In this document: piece after piece, positions 42,853-54,900 of the stretch
How positions within the stretch are numbered: position 1 is the stretch's first letter
Layout of the letters: each line of letters begins with the position of its first letter
Assembly (NCBI GenBank): GCA_964017145.1
Contig: OZ024851.1
Location: 1,736,001 to 1,800,000, forward strand
Direction: 5' to 3'
Origin: Agrocybe praecox
Lineage: Eukaryota; Basidiomycota; Agaricomycetes; Agaricales; Agrocybaceae
Length of the DNA stretch: 64,000 nt
Made by a program: the position numbers and the translations under genes
Notes under the pieces: model-generated
Told to the model about the DNA's origin: nothing
What the model saw: only the letters and a program-made list of their open reading frames with translations
Database searches by the model: none

Positions 42853-45072
42853 AAAGCCGCTATTTAGCAGTCGTGACTCTGAGAACCACCGTTATGGTGC
42901 CACCAAGGCAAGACCTTGTAGGGTAGTAGCCAGCAGAGTACCAGGTAAAATCAATTTCGAAATGAGAAATGTCTTTTTGCGTGTGTTTGTTTCAGCGCTC
43001 ACATAAGTGTCTACTATCAGCCAACACGATCAAGGACGCGCGGAACAGTATTAGAGGACAAGAAATTAGCAAGCAGGCACACAGTATGACTTGAGGTTAA
43101 GCCAGATACAGATACACATAACGACAGAACAGAATAGACGAGTCCCATGAGAAATACGTTTTCGGAGTGCACCATTCCACATATTATTGTAACGGGGGTA
43201 TAGGTCCTCGACAAAAACAAGCAAAATCGAGCCAATCACTTTCTAATACCTTTGATGTAGGTCATTTCAGCAACATAGTGAGCTCCTACGAGCGAGGTGC
43301 TAAACACTAACAGCCACGTCAACATGTCGGCAGGTCAAACCTAGGCAGGGAAACAGTCCGGCAGTAAAAGAAGCTTCCGATTATTCAACCAGCAAGATAA
43401 AAGATACCAGAGCTTAAAGATAAATATGGGAGATAGTGGTCTTAAACTTGAATTTGATGCAGAACGAGCGTTCAAGTTTTTGTAGTGTGAGCTGGCGTGA
43501 GGTGCAGAGATCATCGGATGGCGAGCGCGAGTATAGGCAAATGTCCAGCTCTGAACGTTGAGATTGTCGACGTTTAGTTCGAAGGTAAAAGGCCTGTTTG
43601 AGTTATCGTTGATGGAAATCTGAGATAATGGGAGAATGATGAGAGGCAGTTAAACTTCGGTTAACTTTCTGAGGAAGAATGCGCGACAGAGTCAGACATT
43701 GTTTCTCATCACATGACCGCGTTCGTCCAGGCGTGGAAAACTATTATCCGAAAACGCCGAGCCAGTCTCGGCTCGACGAGAGTTGGATCCGGTGGCGCCT
43801 TTGTTGCCCTTGAAATCACAAGTTGGTGTGTCTGGGGACATAAATATTCTATACTTGATGTATGTATTCTTCCTGAACAAACCCAAAAGAAAGAAAGATG
43901 AATGAATGAATATTATATCACAATGTACTTGCAAAATTAATACGGTTCAAGTACAGAGTAAAAGCTGAATCAATATCCAACAGTCCGACGATCGACCACA
44001 AGGTCCGACCATATGTAGTCCCAAAATATGTGTTGTCAACTCTACATTTCGCAATGTTGCATTCACCGCTAGACAGGCAACTGACAGCACCCTAAGATAG
44101 CTTACGCGCTGACGCCAGGTTAGCAGTACGCAGCATGTATTTAATTCATAAGTACATAACGCTACGCAGCAGGCAAGTGTACAATACATGGAAATTGGAA
44201 CTCCAGCCAATGGGCGCTTATCGAATGAGGTTCACCACACGAGATTAATGTTCTGAGTTCTATGTAGAAGGAAATCTCGCTTTAAAAGCCGCATTTGTGT
44301 ATGTACAAATGGGATGTTGACCGAAATTATTCCTCCGTGGGTCAATGGATCGGTGGGAATGAAGAAATCTCTCGAAATAACCTTTGGCCCAGTGGCCCGT
44401 GAGCGGCTTGCTTCGGCTTCGGCCATCAAACGGTTGCCCTGAGAAACGGCAGCCCGCATGCTTAGCCATTATTACTCCACCAGTGTGTGGACCTCTGTGG
44501 ACGCTCGTGGACCGCTGTCCTGCCCTGACTTTGGTCCGAGCTAAACTCCTTGCAAATATTCACGAGTAAGATGTCCTGCTGCAATAGACTAGAGTACTGG
44601 ACCAGTAGTCTAATGCAGCAAGTACTGGTATAATGCTTACAATTTTCAAGTCCGACGTATATCACTTGCCTACAAAGGGTTTAGATCATCGAACAGAGTG
44701 GGTTCTAAAAAGTGTGAGAGTACGACGGGATATGACTCGTCGCGCTACTTCGGTTTTGCATGGTTCTCTTTGCATCGTGGCAAGAGTACAATGCCAAAAT
44801 GGAGCGGTGCCAGGGGTCGTGATACCAAACTGGGAAAGTCGCATGAGATTAGGTCTCAAGGAATTTAAGGAAAGACTCCGAATCTTGATGGGAAGGAATA
44901 GAGGTGAAATCAATTTACTATGTAAAGTTGCAAGCGAGGCAGGCCCCAACGCCGACGCCCTTCTCTTTTCTGCCTCTTCCCTCCACCGTCGTCGTTCCTT
45001 TCGGCTGCGCGTCGTCTTCCAAGACGTCTTCATCTGCTTGGTTGGACTACGGTCGAGGACGAGCATAGAGAA
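42853..45072. other. Gene-poor interval of 2.2 kb
   Basis: No gene can be supported on either strand. The longest frames (161 codons at 44,633-45,118 plus; 126 codons at 44,686-45,066 minus) overlap each other and have no domain or splice logic. The last 150 bases are pyrimidine-rich and are probably the promoter and leader of the GPCR-like gene. Confidence 0.4.
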
Positions 45073-47054
45073 ATGCTACCCTTCGGCCTCAAGGTGGTCT
45101 GGTTTGTCTTATCTCTGACCGGTGAGCGGTCTTGGTTTTTTTAATAAATTTTGCCTGTCAAAGAATTAATTTTCAACTCCTCTCCCATATCATTATGGCC
45201 TTAGGTATGCTGTCATGCTCCGTCGTTCTGTGGGCATTTGTGCGCATCGTGTCGGCCAAATGGCTAATGCTCTACAACGTCGGGAATGTAATGCTGCAGG
45301 GGATATTCTGTCTTGGTACGGCTGAATTTTTACCGTCGAGTACGGCCTTGATCTAAACCAACGCGTGTCCAGGTATGATATACAGAATGGACCCTTTCCT
45401 TATGCCTAGGGCATTCTGTATAGGTAAGTGGCGACGACAAATCTTCAAAGTTCATACGCAACTAACCCGGATCCAGCTCAGAGCATCATCATCTCGATAG
45501 GCGCATTCTTTCTCGCCGGTGTAGCGTTTTCATTCTCGATGGCTACCAGCATGACTGTTCTCAAGCCCAAAACCTGGGGAGATGGAGACCGGTACGTCCA
45601 TAACGTCCGAAAATATTCAGCCGTTGGTTCAAATGTAATACTTTACAGGGCACTGAGGTGGAAGAATATTTATTATACTCCCATAGTCGTCTTCCCCGTC
45701 ATTGGATCAACCGCTTACCTTGTATGCCTATTCAAATGGGACTCCGTTCAACCTTCCGACGACATGCACTGCGATTCAACGTCTCCTGAGTGGTATTTAC
45801 CTTCCTTCTCAACTGCAGAAAAATAATATATTTACTCACTAATTCCTAGGGTCCGCCTACTCAGCTATGCCGGTGTAGCGCTCGTGATGTCCCTACCCTC
45901 CCTATATTTATCAATAATGTCAATCCTTCGAGTATACAAAACCAACAAACATCTCCACCGAGCGCGTACCGACAACTTCAGCGAGTTCACCTCCCTCCCG
46001 CGCCGGTCCCGCAGCACGAAGCTAGCCAAAGGAGTTAGCAAGCCAAAACGACACAATGCGTCGCGCCTCGGTAGCGGTACAGGGCCAACGACGACAAACG
46101 GCAGCGCGACCCTATCCCCTCGGAAATTTCACCTACCATTCAGGCCTGCGGGCGCCGACTCTGATAAACGCGATTCTCTTATAATAGCTGCGGTCTATCG
46201 CGGGAATGAGCTGAATGACTCCACGTCGCAGATATCGGTTGCATTTCCGACGTTTGCGACCCCGACTGGGGTGACGCCCTCAGGGACGATCTTCGTGGAG
46301 CCTAGATTAGAGCGCAGGGATACGGCAGATACAGTGGATCTCGAGGTGCAGTTCAAGGTCGATGGAGGCGATGGGTCCGGGTTTAATATCAATGATGTTG
46401 AGCACAATGATTCGAAAACGACCGACGATTGGGACGACGATGAGCCGCTGCATGTGCATGCTGTTGATGGGCGGGTCAGCGATTCGGTGGACGAGAGCGA
46501 TTGGAACGATAATGAGGACAAGGTGAATCACGACTCTCCGACTATAACGGACTCTGTTTCCAAGGACGATTTTATGATGACCGAGGTCGAATCTTGTGCG
46601 TATGTATCTCGAAGAGCGCCTGGTAAGAACCTTTTATTTTCTTCAAAAAATAAAATATTCATCATTCGTCATTAGGAGTGCCTGGCCGCAAAATAAAGAA
46701 AGAGATACCCACTCTTGCGCCCACAATATGGCGGATTATCCTCTTCCAAGTGTGAGTTTTCTTCTGCCGCATAACCTGCGTACCCGGGCCAATAATGTCG
46801 TTTATAGTGGTTTTATAACTGTCCAATGCCTTACATGTATCTCTACTTTAATCGACCTTGCGACAAAACGTTCCACGCCGAGCCCTTTAGGGACACAACA
46901 TTTTGCGTTGCTGCTGGCAGCATGGGGACCGGTTCTACTTTTTGGTTAGTGTACAACCGATATGTCAAATATCGATCCAAGTCCGCTAATTCATGCTATA
47001 GGCCACCTCCCCTCTGTACGACGGAATCTGGTCCCTTGGCGCCCTATTTCATGA
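45073..47054 (+). CDS. Seven-transmembrane GPCR-like protein
   Basis: Multi-exon membrane protein of about 450-480 residues. Translating across introns gives seven hydrophobic segments: VVWFVLSLTGMLSCSVVLW (TM1), VMLQGIFCLGMIYRM (TM2), IIISIGAFFLAGVAFSFSMA (TM3), NIYYTPIVVFPVIGSTAYLV (TM4), YAGVALVMSLPSLYLSIMSI (TM5), then a long hydrophilic loop of about 220 residues rich in Ser, Thr and, towards its end, Asp/Glu (46,000-46,610), then IILFQVAFITVQCLTC (TM6) and FALLLAAWGPVLLFGH (TM7). The C-tail is short and ends at 47,054. A long third cytoplasmic loop before TM6 is typical of receptors that bind G proteins. The ligand is unknown and I cannot tie it to a pheromone or nutrient-sensor class. 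The start is tentative, since TM1 follows it immediately. Confidence 0.65.
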
Positions 47055-47344
47055 CAGAAATACACACACCCTCACTTCCTTCGTTTGCCAGACCACTACT
47101 ACCCCATTATTCCTGTGCTCATAGCAATGTATGTACAACCCAACCCAAACTCGACATCTTGGCCGGACTCGATAATAATGTAACCCCCAATTAAATATTC
47201 CTTTCCTTTCCTTTCCCCTATACCCACCCATACTCACATAAAGTAGACATAATTGTACAACATTCGTGCAAAGAAACAAAATAATTTGACTTTTTCTCGA
47301 GAGAATATATACATAGTACTCAGCCTCACCGCCTCACTAGATCA

Positions 47345-48093
47345 TCACAGTCCGCGGCGAGAGACGAAGTTTTCGAGATCATGGGCTGTTGCGAGACCTA
47401 ATACAAATTTGCGACTGTGGTCCGTGACTGTGCAAGAAAGAAAAAAGAGGTGAGTCGTTACTCGAAAGAAGCGCCCGCAGACGAATGACTGTATTGCAGC
47501 GCCCGCAGAATGCGGCTCACCTAGAGCAAAGATATTGGTCTTCAGGAAATCTTCCAGTTCAGATAATGGTGAAAGAGGAGTGATGATAGTATATGGCTCC
47601 GATGATGTTCGTTTAAATTTAGTCATATACTGGCTGACTTTGTCGTCCTGGATGAGATGATAATATTAAAATCAATCAGTCAGACCCGAATAACAAAGCC
47701 GAATAACAAAGACGCACCGGGTTCGCCTGGCCTGCCTCCCACTTCTGCTTCAGCTTTGCAACGTCCACGTATCCCAGTGGCCGTCTGTTCCTATCCAGGA
47801 CACTATCCAAGGCGTAAGCTCAACAGCACTCGATCAACGGCAATGCACGCACGGAATGTGCGAGAAATCTCTCTCGTACGCCTGTTCTATCGCTCTTGAG
47901 ATAGCTTCGTTGGAAGAGACGGAGAATGCAGGAGGAAGTTGCAGGTCCTGTAGAAAGAAAGAAAATCGTCTGATCAAAGACTGTTCGCAACGCTAAGGGT
48001 TCCTTTACTTACCTCGACCACTGCGCCGCGATATTTGTCTGGAGAAGACGAAGATTGAGAGGGTATAGAAGCGTTGAGAGTTGCAGTAGCCAT
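47345..48093 (-). CDS. Small CBS-domain protein
   Basis: Five exons on the minus strand join to about 150 residues: MATATLNASIPSQSSSSPDK, then LQLPPAFSVSSNEAISRAIE, DFSHIPVLDRNRRPLGYVDV, YTIITPLSPLSELEDFLKT and, after the last intron, ALVTDHSRKFVLGLATAHDL, ENFVSRRGL with a stop at 47,345. Two CBS motifs form a likely Bateman pair, which binds adenosyl ligands such as AMP, ATP or SAM. No other domain is present, so it is a stand-alone sensor or regulatory subunit rather than cystathionine beta-synthase itself. It is convergent with the GPCR-like gene and divergent from MLH1. Confidence 0.75.
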
Positions 48094-48784
48094 CTGAGAA
48101 AACTGACGCGATAAAACAAAGTAAGATGAAAGATACAAGCTAGATATGGGCTTCAAGGTTGAGTAGAGAGATGCAAGTTAGGACTGAAAGATAATAAAAT
48201 CAGGCGACTTGCAATTGGGTTAGGGTTAGATCACAATTTAGCTTGCGGCAGAGGCGGCGGCCTTGAAAGTTGGAAGAGCCCAGAGAGCCTCACAAGGGTA
48301 CCAGAGCGAAAAAAAAAACCTTAGGCCAATTCCGTGTTAGAACTCAGCGTCAAATATTTTACAACACGACACTCATCTATCTTGCGTTACGTAGGACAAC
48401 AACTTTCAGTAGCGCCTAATGGCGCGTGACCGAAATGAGTCATAAATGCATGACGCGACTACACGCGTCACACCGCGTCTCTTGAACTAGCACTCAGCAG
48501 CACTGGTACTGGCATTATCCTTCCCTACGCTGTCAATACATAACAATTCCTTCAAATACGGTTACCTCAATAGACTTGCCTTGTTCCCCATCCGTGGAAA
48601 ACGAAGGTTTCGCCACCAGGATAGACAATACTGTAATCCAGTATTCATAGAATTCCCAAAGAACTCCTTTCGAGTCTCGAGACGAACAATCAAGCAGGTA
48701 TGTTCTCATCTCGCTTTCTTCTGTCATCTTCACAGTAAACGTGCCTTGTATTTTGAATGCGCAGCTTTCATATTACAACCAGAA
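48094..48784. promoter_or_regulatory. Divergent promoter region of the CBS gene and MLH1
   Basis: The 691 bases between the two ATGs contain ACGCGT at 48,463-48,468 within a GCGT/CGCG-rich patch (48,420-48,480), an MCB-like site for MBF-type control of MLH1. A splice-like AAGCAG|GTATGTTC occurs near 48,695, so a 5'-UTR intron of MLH1 is possible. Confidence 0.4.
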
Positions 48785-51758
48785 ATGAATGAACACACAG
48801 CTCCAGAGCCCAAGCCTATACGACGTCTCAATGAAACTCTCATCAACAAAATAGCGGCGGGAGAAGTATGGGTCGCCATGAATGTATTCTTCAGCTGAAC
48901 TGATATAAATTGAAGATCATTCACAGACCTGCTTCTGCACTAAAGGAGCTTCTAGAAAACAGTTTGGACGCTGGAGCGACTTCCATTCGTGTGACCGTGA
49001 AAGAAGGAGGCTTGAAATTGTTGCAAATCCAGGATAATGGCTGTGGTATCCGCGTGAGTGTTTTCGTCGTCGTCGTCAGGACGGGTGTATTTATCGTGCC
49101 CACATTCAACTCAACACAACCAAGAAATCCGACCTACCTATACTTGCAGAACGGTTCACGACCTCGAAATTGTCCACTTTTTCAGACCTGTCGCGCATTA
49201 CGACTTACGGCTTTAGGGGAGAAGCTTTGGCTTCAATCTCTCATGTCGCCCACTTGTCTGTTATCACGAAGACCAAGTCTGATTCTTGTGCATGGAAGTA
49301 TGTGACACAAAAACTCCCACTCCGGCAACAAAAATATTGATAATTCTCACCCAGAGCGTCATATGCTGACGGGGTCCTAGTCGATGCAAAAACAGGACAA
49401 AGGGCGGAAGTGCGGCCGTGCGCTGGCAATGATGGAACGTTGATCACCGTAAGTCTTTTCATATTAACATTATTTATAACCTAATGAATGCATCTCCAGA
49501 TCGAAGACTTGTTCTACAATACACCAACGCGTCTTTCTGCTTTGAGGAATCCTTCAGAAGAATACTCACGTATTCTGGATGTCATTACAAAGTATGCGGT
49601 TCATAACCCCACCGTGTCCTTTGTCTGCAAAAAGGTATGTGCCCCTTTTCTCTATGTAATTCCAGATTAATACCTGAACAAAGCTTATCAGGCAGGCTCT
49701 GCTTCACCGGATATAACAACGCCATCATCGTCAGATACATCAAACGCCATCCGACACTTATATGGTCATTCTATTGCGAAAGAGCTGATACACCACAAAA
49801 TATCCTCGAAAGGAAAACAGCGCGAGGAGGAGGACATGGATGAGGACGATGATGAAGACAAACCAGACACGCCAACATCTTGGGAAGCTGAATTGTACTT
49901 CACAAATGCTAATTACCAAGCGAAGAAGACGGTTTTTCTGTTGTTTATTAACCGTCAGTCATACGTCGTGCGTGTTCCAAGTAAATGGATTCTTACTCGT
50001 GCGTATAGATCGGCTTGTGGAGTCCTCGCGGATGAAGAAAGCATTTGAAGCTGCATATCACAATATCTTACCCAAAGGATCATCGCCTTTCATATACGCA
50101 AGGTACGTATTGAATTCAAAATAACTATGTATCATTAACATCGGACTAAACGCGTTAAGGTAGCCTCCAAATTGACCCACGTTCTGTTGACGTCAACGTA
50201 CACCCGACGAAACGTGAAGTCCACTTCCTGAACGAAGATGGCATTACGGAAAAGATTGCAGATGCCATCCAAGAGAACCTCGCAAAACAGAATCATTCAC
50301 GGACGTTTGAGTACCAGGTAGCTATTTTAACGAGCCCCGCGGACATATAGACACTTCTTGACATTTGTGTTTTACAGACACTGTTGACAGGTGGCGTTCT
50401 TGGTGATCAGACAAGCTTGCCGAAGAAACGCTCCAGGAAGGAAAGAGATGCACAGGAGGACGAGCAAGAGCCTGACAAGCAAGAAGGGTCCTCAACTTCG
50501 AGTTGGTATTCTACCAAATACAAATATCAGTACAGGAGAGCTTACAAATTCTTCTTTTTTTTTAAGTGCCCGAACCTGTGCGCAAAGTATATTCACAGCA
50601 CAAAGTCCGAACATCGATGCAAGATAGGACGTTGGATTCTATGTACAAAGTCGCCAACCCAAATCACACACAAGTGGATGAGCCCACATCTGCTCTCACC
50701 CCTTCGAATACGAAAGAAAAATCCAGAGAGGTTAAGGAAACTCAATGTTACCTGACATCCATTAAAGATTTGAGACAGCGGGTTATGAAGGGAAAACATC
50801 GGGGTAAATTATTTACCTATACTAATTGAATAGTAAGATTCCATCTGACGCGTTCTCCATCCACAGAGCTTTCAGAAATACTTCAAACACACACATTCAT
50901 CGGAATAGTGGACATCCACAGATGCCTATCTCTGATCCAGCACTCGACTAAATTGTATTTAGTCAACCACGATGCATTGGCGTGAGTTATCTATCAAATG
51001 GCCTGTCCTCCCTGCAGAATCAAGTCTTAATAGCTTTTTATTTTTAAAAAGCGAAGAATTGTTCTATCAGTTGGGTTTACACCAATTTGGTGATCTGAGC
51101 AGAATCAAGCTCGACCCACCGCCTTTGCTGCGGGAGATGATCCAGATAGCTGTTGATGCGGAAGATACCTTTGAGAATACGAAGCTTACGAGACCTGAGA
51201 TCGTCGACGTGAGTCGCGCATGTCTTTCTTTCCTTTGTTTGATCAGCGCTGTGCTAACAAGAAACCACCACCACCCACAGCGTGTCACGAATATCCTGCT
51301 CGAAAAAAGAGAAATGCTTGCTGAATATTTCTCATTGACGATATCTGAAGGTGGATACGTTGAAAGCATACCCCTGTTATTGAAGGATTACATTCCCAAC
51401 CTCGAAAACCTTCCTAGCTTTTTGATGAGACTAGGACCTCAGGTAAGGGTCAATACGCTTTCATCTCAACCTGTACTGATACTACCTTCTCCAACAGGTT
51501 GACTGGACTTCAGAAACTGAATGTTTTGAGACATTTCTACGAGAGCTGGCGTACTTTTACATCCCGACACCTCCCACCTCCGTTCCAGATCCCAACGTGG
51601 ATAAAAAGGACGAATACAAAGCCGAAAGATGGCAAATCCAGCACATCCTGTTCCCTGCTATGAGACGATATCTCACTGCCCCGAAATCATTGTTAGATCG
51701 CGACGTTGTCCAGATTGCTAATCTACCAGACCTATACAAAGTTTTCGAAAGATGCTAA
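48785..51758 (+). CDS. MLH1: DNA mismatch repair protein Mlh1
   Basis: MutL homologue that with Pms1 forms MutL-alpha, nicking and coordinating excision after MutS-type mismatch recognition in the nucleus. The GHL ATPase motifs are all present: LINKIAAGE (first intron directly after it), [28 protein letters not shown] and the later [34 protein letters not shown] Lys/Glu/Ser-rich linker follows, then the C-terminal dimerisation domain ([40 protein letters not shown]), ending in the invariant FERC, whose cysteine contributes to the MutL-alpha endonuclease site. More than ten short introns join in frame; no lesion was seen. The start is the [20 protein letters not shown]; an upstream ATG in the leader would need a different splice. 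Confidence 0.95.
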
Positions 51759-51962
51759 TGATATTCCAGGTGCAGGATTTAATTACAAAGCGACTATAGT
51801 AGTACCAGAAACGAAAAATAATGAGGCTAGTAGTAATTTACAATTGAGCGAATACAAATAATACATATTGCGTACTTTTCAGTCAGTGATGGATGGCTAA
51901 GGGTAGATAGATACGTATGTACGAACGAAGTGTAAAAAGAAAAAAAGAAGAAAATGCAGATG

Positions 51963-54900
51963 TTAATGATAATGTCGACCATTGGTAGTGACATGTTGAG
52001 TATGAAGAGAATCAAATATAAAGGCATCAGTGTCTGAATCACTGTCTGAATAATCATCCGAGTCATCGGCTCCATTGTCGATCCCGCCGACATTGAAAAC
52101 GTCTAAGAAGGGGGTCTGGGGTGTATCAGTAATTGGGTCGGGATTAGTGGACTTCGCCAAAATGGCAGCCACGCGAGCTTCGAGGCGCCTTGATGGGTTC
52201 GTGGATCCACTACGTTTCAATGATGAATCAGTATTGAGGAAGCTGGAGAGTTCATGAATGTTGTTGACAAGTCCACCAAGATCGTCAGCCAAGGGAGTTT
52301 TGATGGACGCCAAAGCTTCGACTTCAGGCTCAAAATCAATGCGAGAAGGACGGTTAGGTACGGAGCATGTATCGAACACCGCCATTACGTTTTGCTGGCA
52401 AGTATCGCGAAGGACATCAACTTGAGCGACAGACCATCCTGATGGCTCCGGAACGCCGAATATAGTGGTGATGGAATCTGGGTCGGAGACGGGAGGAAGA
52501 GCGCCAACATGCATACTCATCCTCAGAACATGTTTCGCGGCCGGTCCGATGCCAGACATAGCCATTGGCTCTTCCAAGACATCTAGCGCTTGAGGAGCAA
52601 GGTCAGTCTCTAGAAGTCGAAGAAGAGGCATAAGGAGTTCCGAGCCAAGCAACTCGACGGGATTACGAGTTTCTCTGTGTTGGAACAGGACTTTCAAGAC
52701 CTGCATAGCATGTATCCGTAGCCAGTGCTCTTCGTTGAGAACCAGACCAATGAGCAATGTTACAATCTCGGTCCAATGTTGGGCACCATAATGTTCGCGC
52801 AAACTTGCTACTGACTGTCTGAGGAAGTCGTCCCTGGTTCTGAAATGTGACTTGGCAAAAGAATTCATTATTTTTTGGATGCTGTGGCGTTTTTCCCTGG
52901 TGGCAAGAATGGCTATGTCTTCCGCAAATGACTTCATAGAATTTTCTGGCTGGTCCATGGCATGGAGGCACCAGGGTAAAGAAGCCGTATACAAATCCCG
53001 TAACCGTCCGTCAGAAGGGTCAATTAGACGGCTATCCTGGATTTTCATAAGTGTACGAAGAACATTCATAGTCGCCGTCGATGTTGCAGAGGAACGCAGG
53101 CCCCTTAAGAGAGATGGTTGTAGGTAAGGGGAACCATTCCATCCCTTAGGTTGATGGGAAAGTAAAGCTTCGACTGTCGCAGAATCATCAAGGTCAATCT
53201 TTGACAGTAAAGATGAAAGAATATTCAATGTTTGGCTGAATTCGCGTTCAACAGTCGTAGAAAGGCAGGCGGATGCGCACCAAAAGGCTTGGGGGATGAG
53301 TGACCTGTCAAGGTCGGCTGATTTCGCTACTGCATTGATCGTATGAAAAATTTCTGTTGTGAAGGCTTGGATGTTGTCTTCCGACGAAGCAACGGTGTTT
53401 GAAAGCCTCCCAAGAAGCAGTGCAAAATCTGCTTTCTTCACCCTGGGCATCAATGCACGGAAGAGTTGTAAAGAACGAAATGCGGTTGCTCTGATCGAGC
53501 AAGTTGTCCCCCACGTCAGAGCAAGAGAGCCCCATTGACCGACGAGATGAGGTGCCAGTGGTTCGAAGAAACTGATAATGCGGCGACACAGGACTTCCAT
53601 TTTTGGGACAGCTTCATCGCTGGAATCTTCTTCATGCCAATATAAATTATGCGCCTCTTTCTCTAGAGCAGCAATAGACTCCCTTACTGCTGAACGAGAG
53701 CGACCATGAGCTCGCTCTGGCAATTCGTCATAACCTGGGGTCCAAGAACGCAGTAACTGGAAAAGCATCGCATGAGCCCGGTCCCGTATGAACGTATTGC
53801 GATGGTCGAGATGAGTGAAGACGGTATGCAGAAGAATTGGTAACTGGGCACTCATTTCCCAATATCGCTGCAGGGCGACGTCGGATAAAAAGAGCCACGC
53901 AAATTGTGCAGATCCCAACGACAGTCTGGGCTGGTCCTCGAAAAGCGCACCAAGGTCGTCCCATAGTGTAAGGTCCTGTTCCTCTGGAAATTGGAGTTTG
54001 TGGTCAATGGTTGGCAGCATGTGAATGGGTTCAATCACTGAACACAGTTCCTCAAAAACCTGCCTGCCGATATGCGTCTGACAGAGGGAGGCCACGATAT
54101 TTGCTGCACAAGTAATAAATATCATGTTCCCAACTTTATGGGCATGCTCCAACAGAAACCGGACTGTCGCGTGGCTGTTGGATTGTTGAGGGGAATCTAC
54201 GAGCTTTGTCCACAATACAAGAATTTGCTCCGCGTGACTTTGCCCATACCGAAGCGTCAAAGATGTCAAGTGATAAAGACAAGAAAGACCTTTCCGGGAA
54301 ACTGATGATACGTCGTCCGTCATGAGATTGATATTCTGAATCCAGAACTCCAGACTTTGCATCAATAAAAGAATGACGTTGGTGTCATACGCTTCCCCAG
54401 GCAACTGTGGTAACCAATTTCCTAATTGGGCCAATATGCTGATCGCTTGGTTTGGATGTTCGCCCGCAAGGAAGTCGGCAATAAGCCTGTGAGCATGATT
54501 GTATGTTGACGACGACATGCTCCCAACCAAGGCCTCGAAAGTCGACATTGTGAGAAGCCCTGAGTGTTGTTGATGTATGGACTCAAGCATGTTGAATGCA
54601 CGATACCTGACCGTTGCTGAGGGATGTCGTAGGTTGGTAAGGCCTAGGCTCACTATCTGCGCAAAAGTGAAGTTGTGGTTTTCATCGCATACGATGGCTG
54701 CAAGAACTTCAAAGAAGCGGTAATTGCTCGAATCAGCCTTATCTGTGATAACTATAGCCCTTCGCAACATCTCGGAGAGTAGCTCGAGGTTCACTTCGCC
54801 GTGAGTTGCCAAAGCACGAAGGGCACTCCTATTCAGTCGAAGGGTTAGTGGCAACACCAAGTTAGGCAAATATGTACTTACTTTCCCTTGTCCTGAGTAA

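Noticed and set aside
44633..45118. 161-codon plus-strand frame upstream of the GPCR-like gene
   Set aside because: No domain or splice continuity, and it overlaps a similarly featureless minus-strand frame; it probably lies over the promoter.
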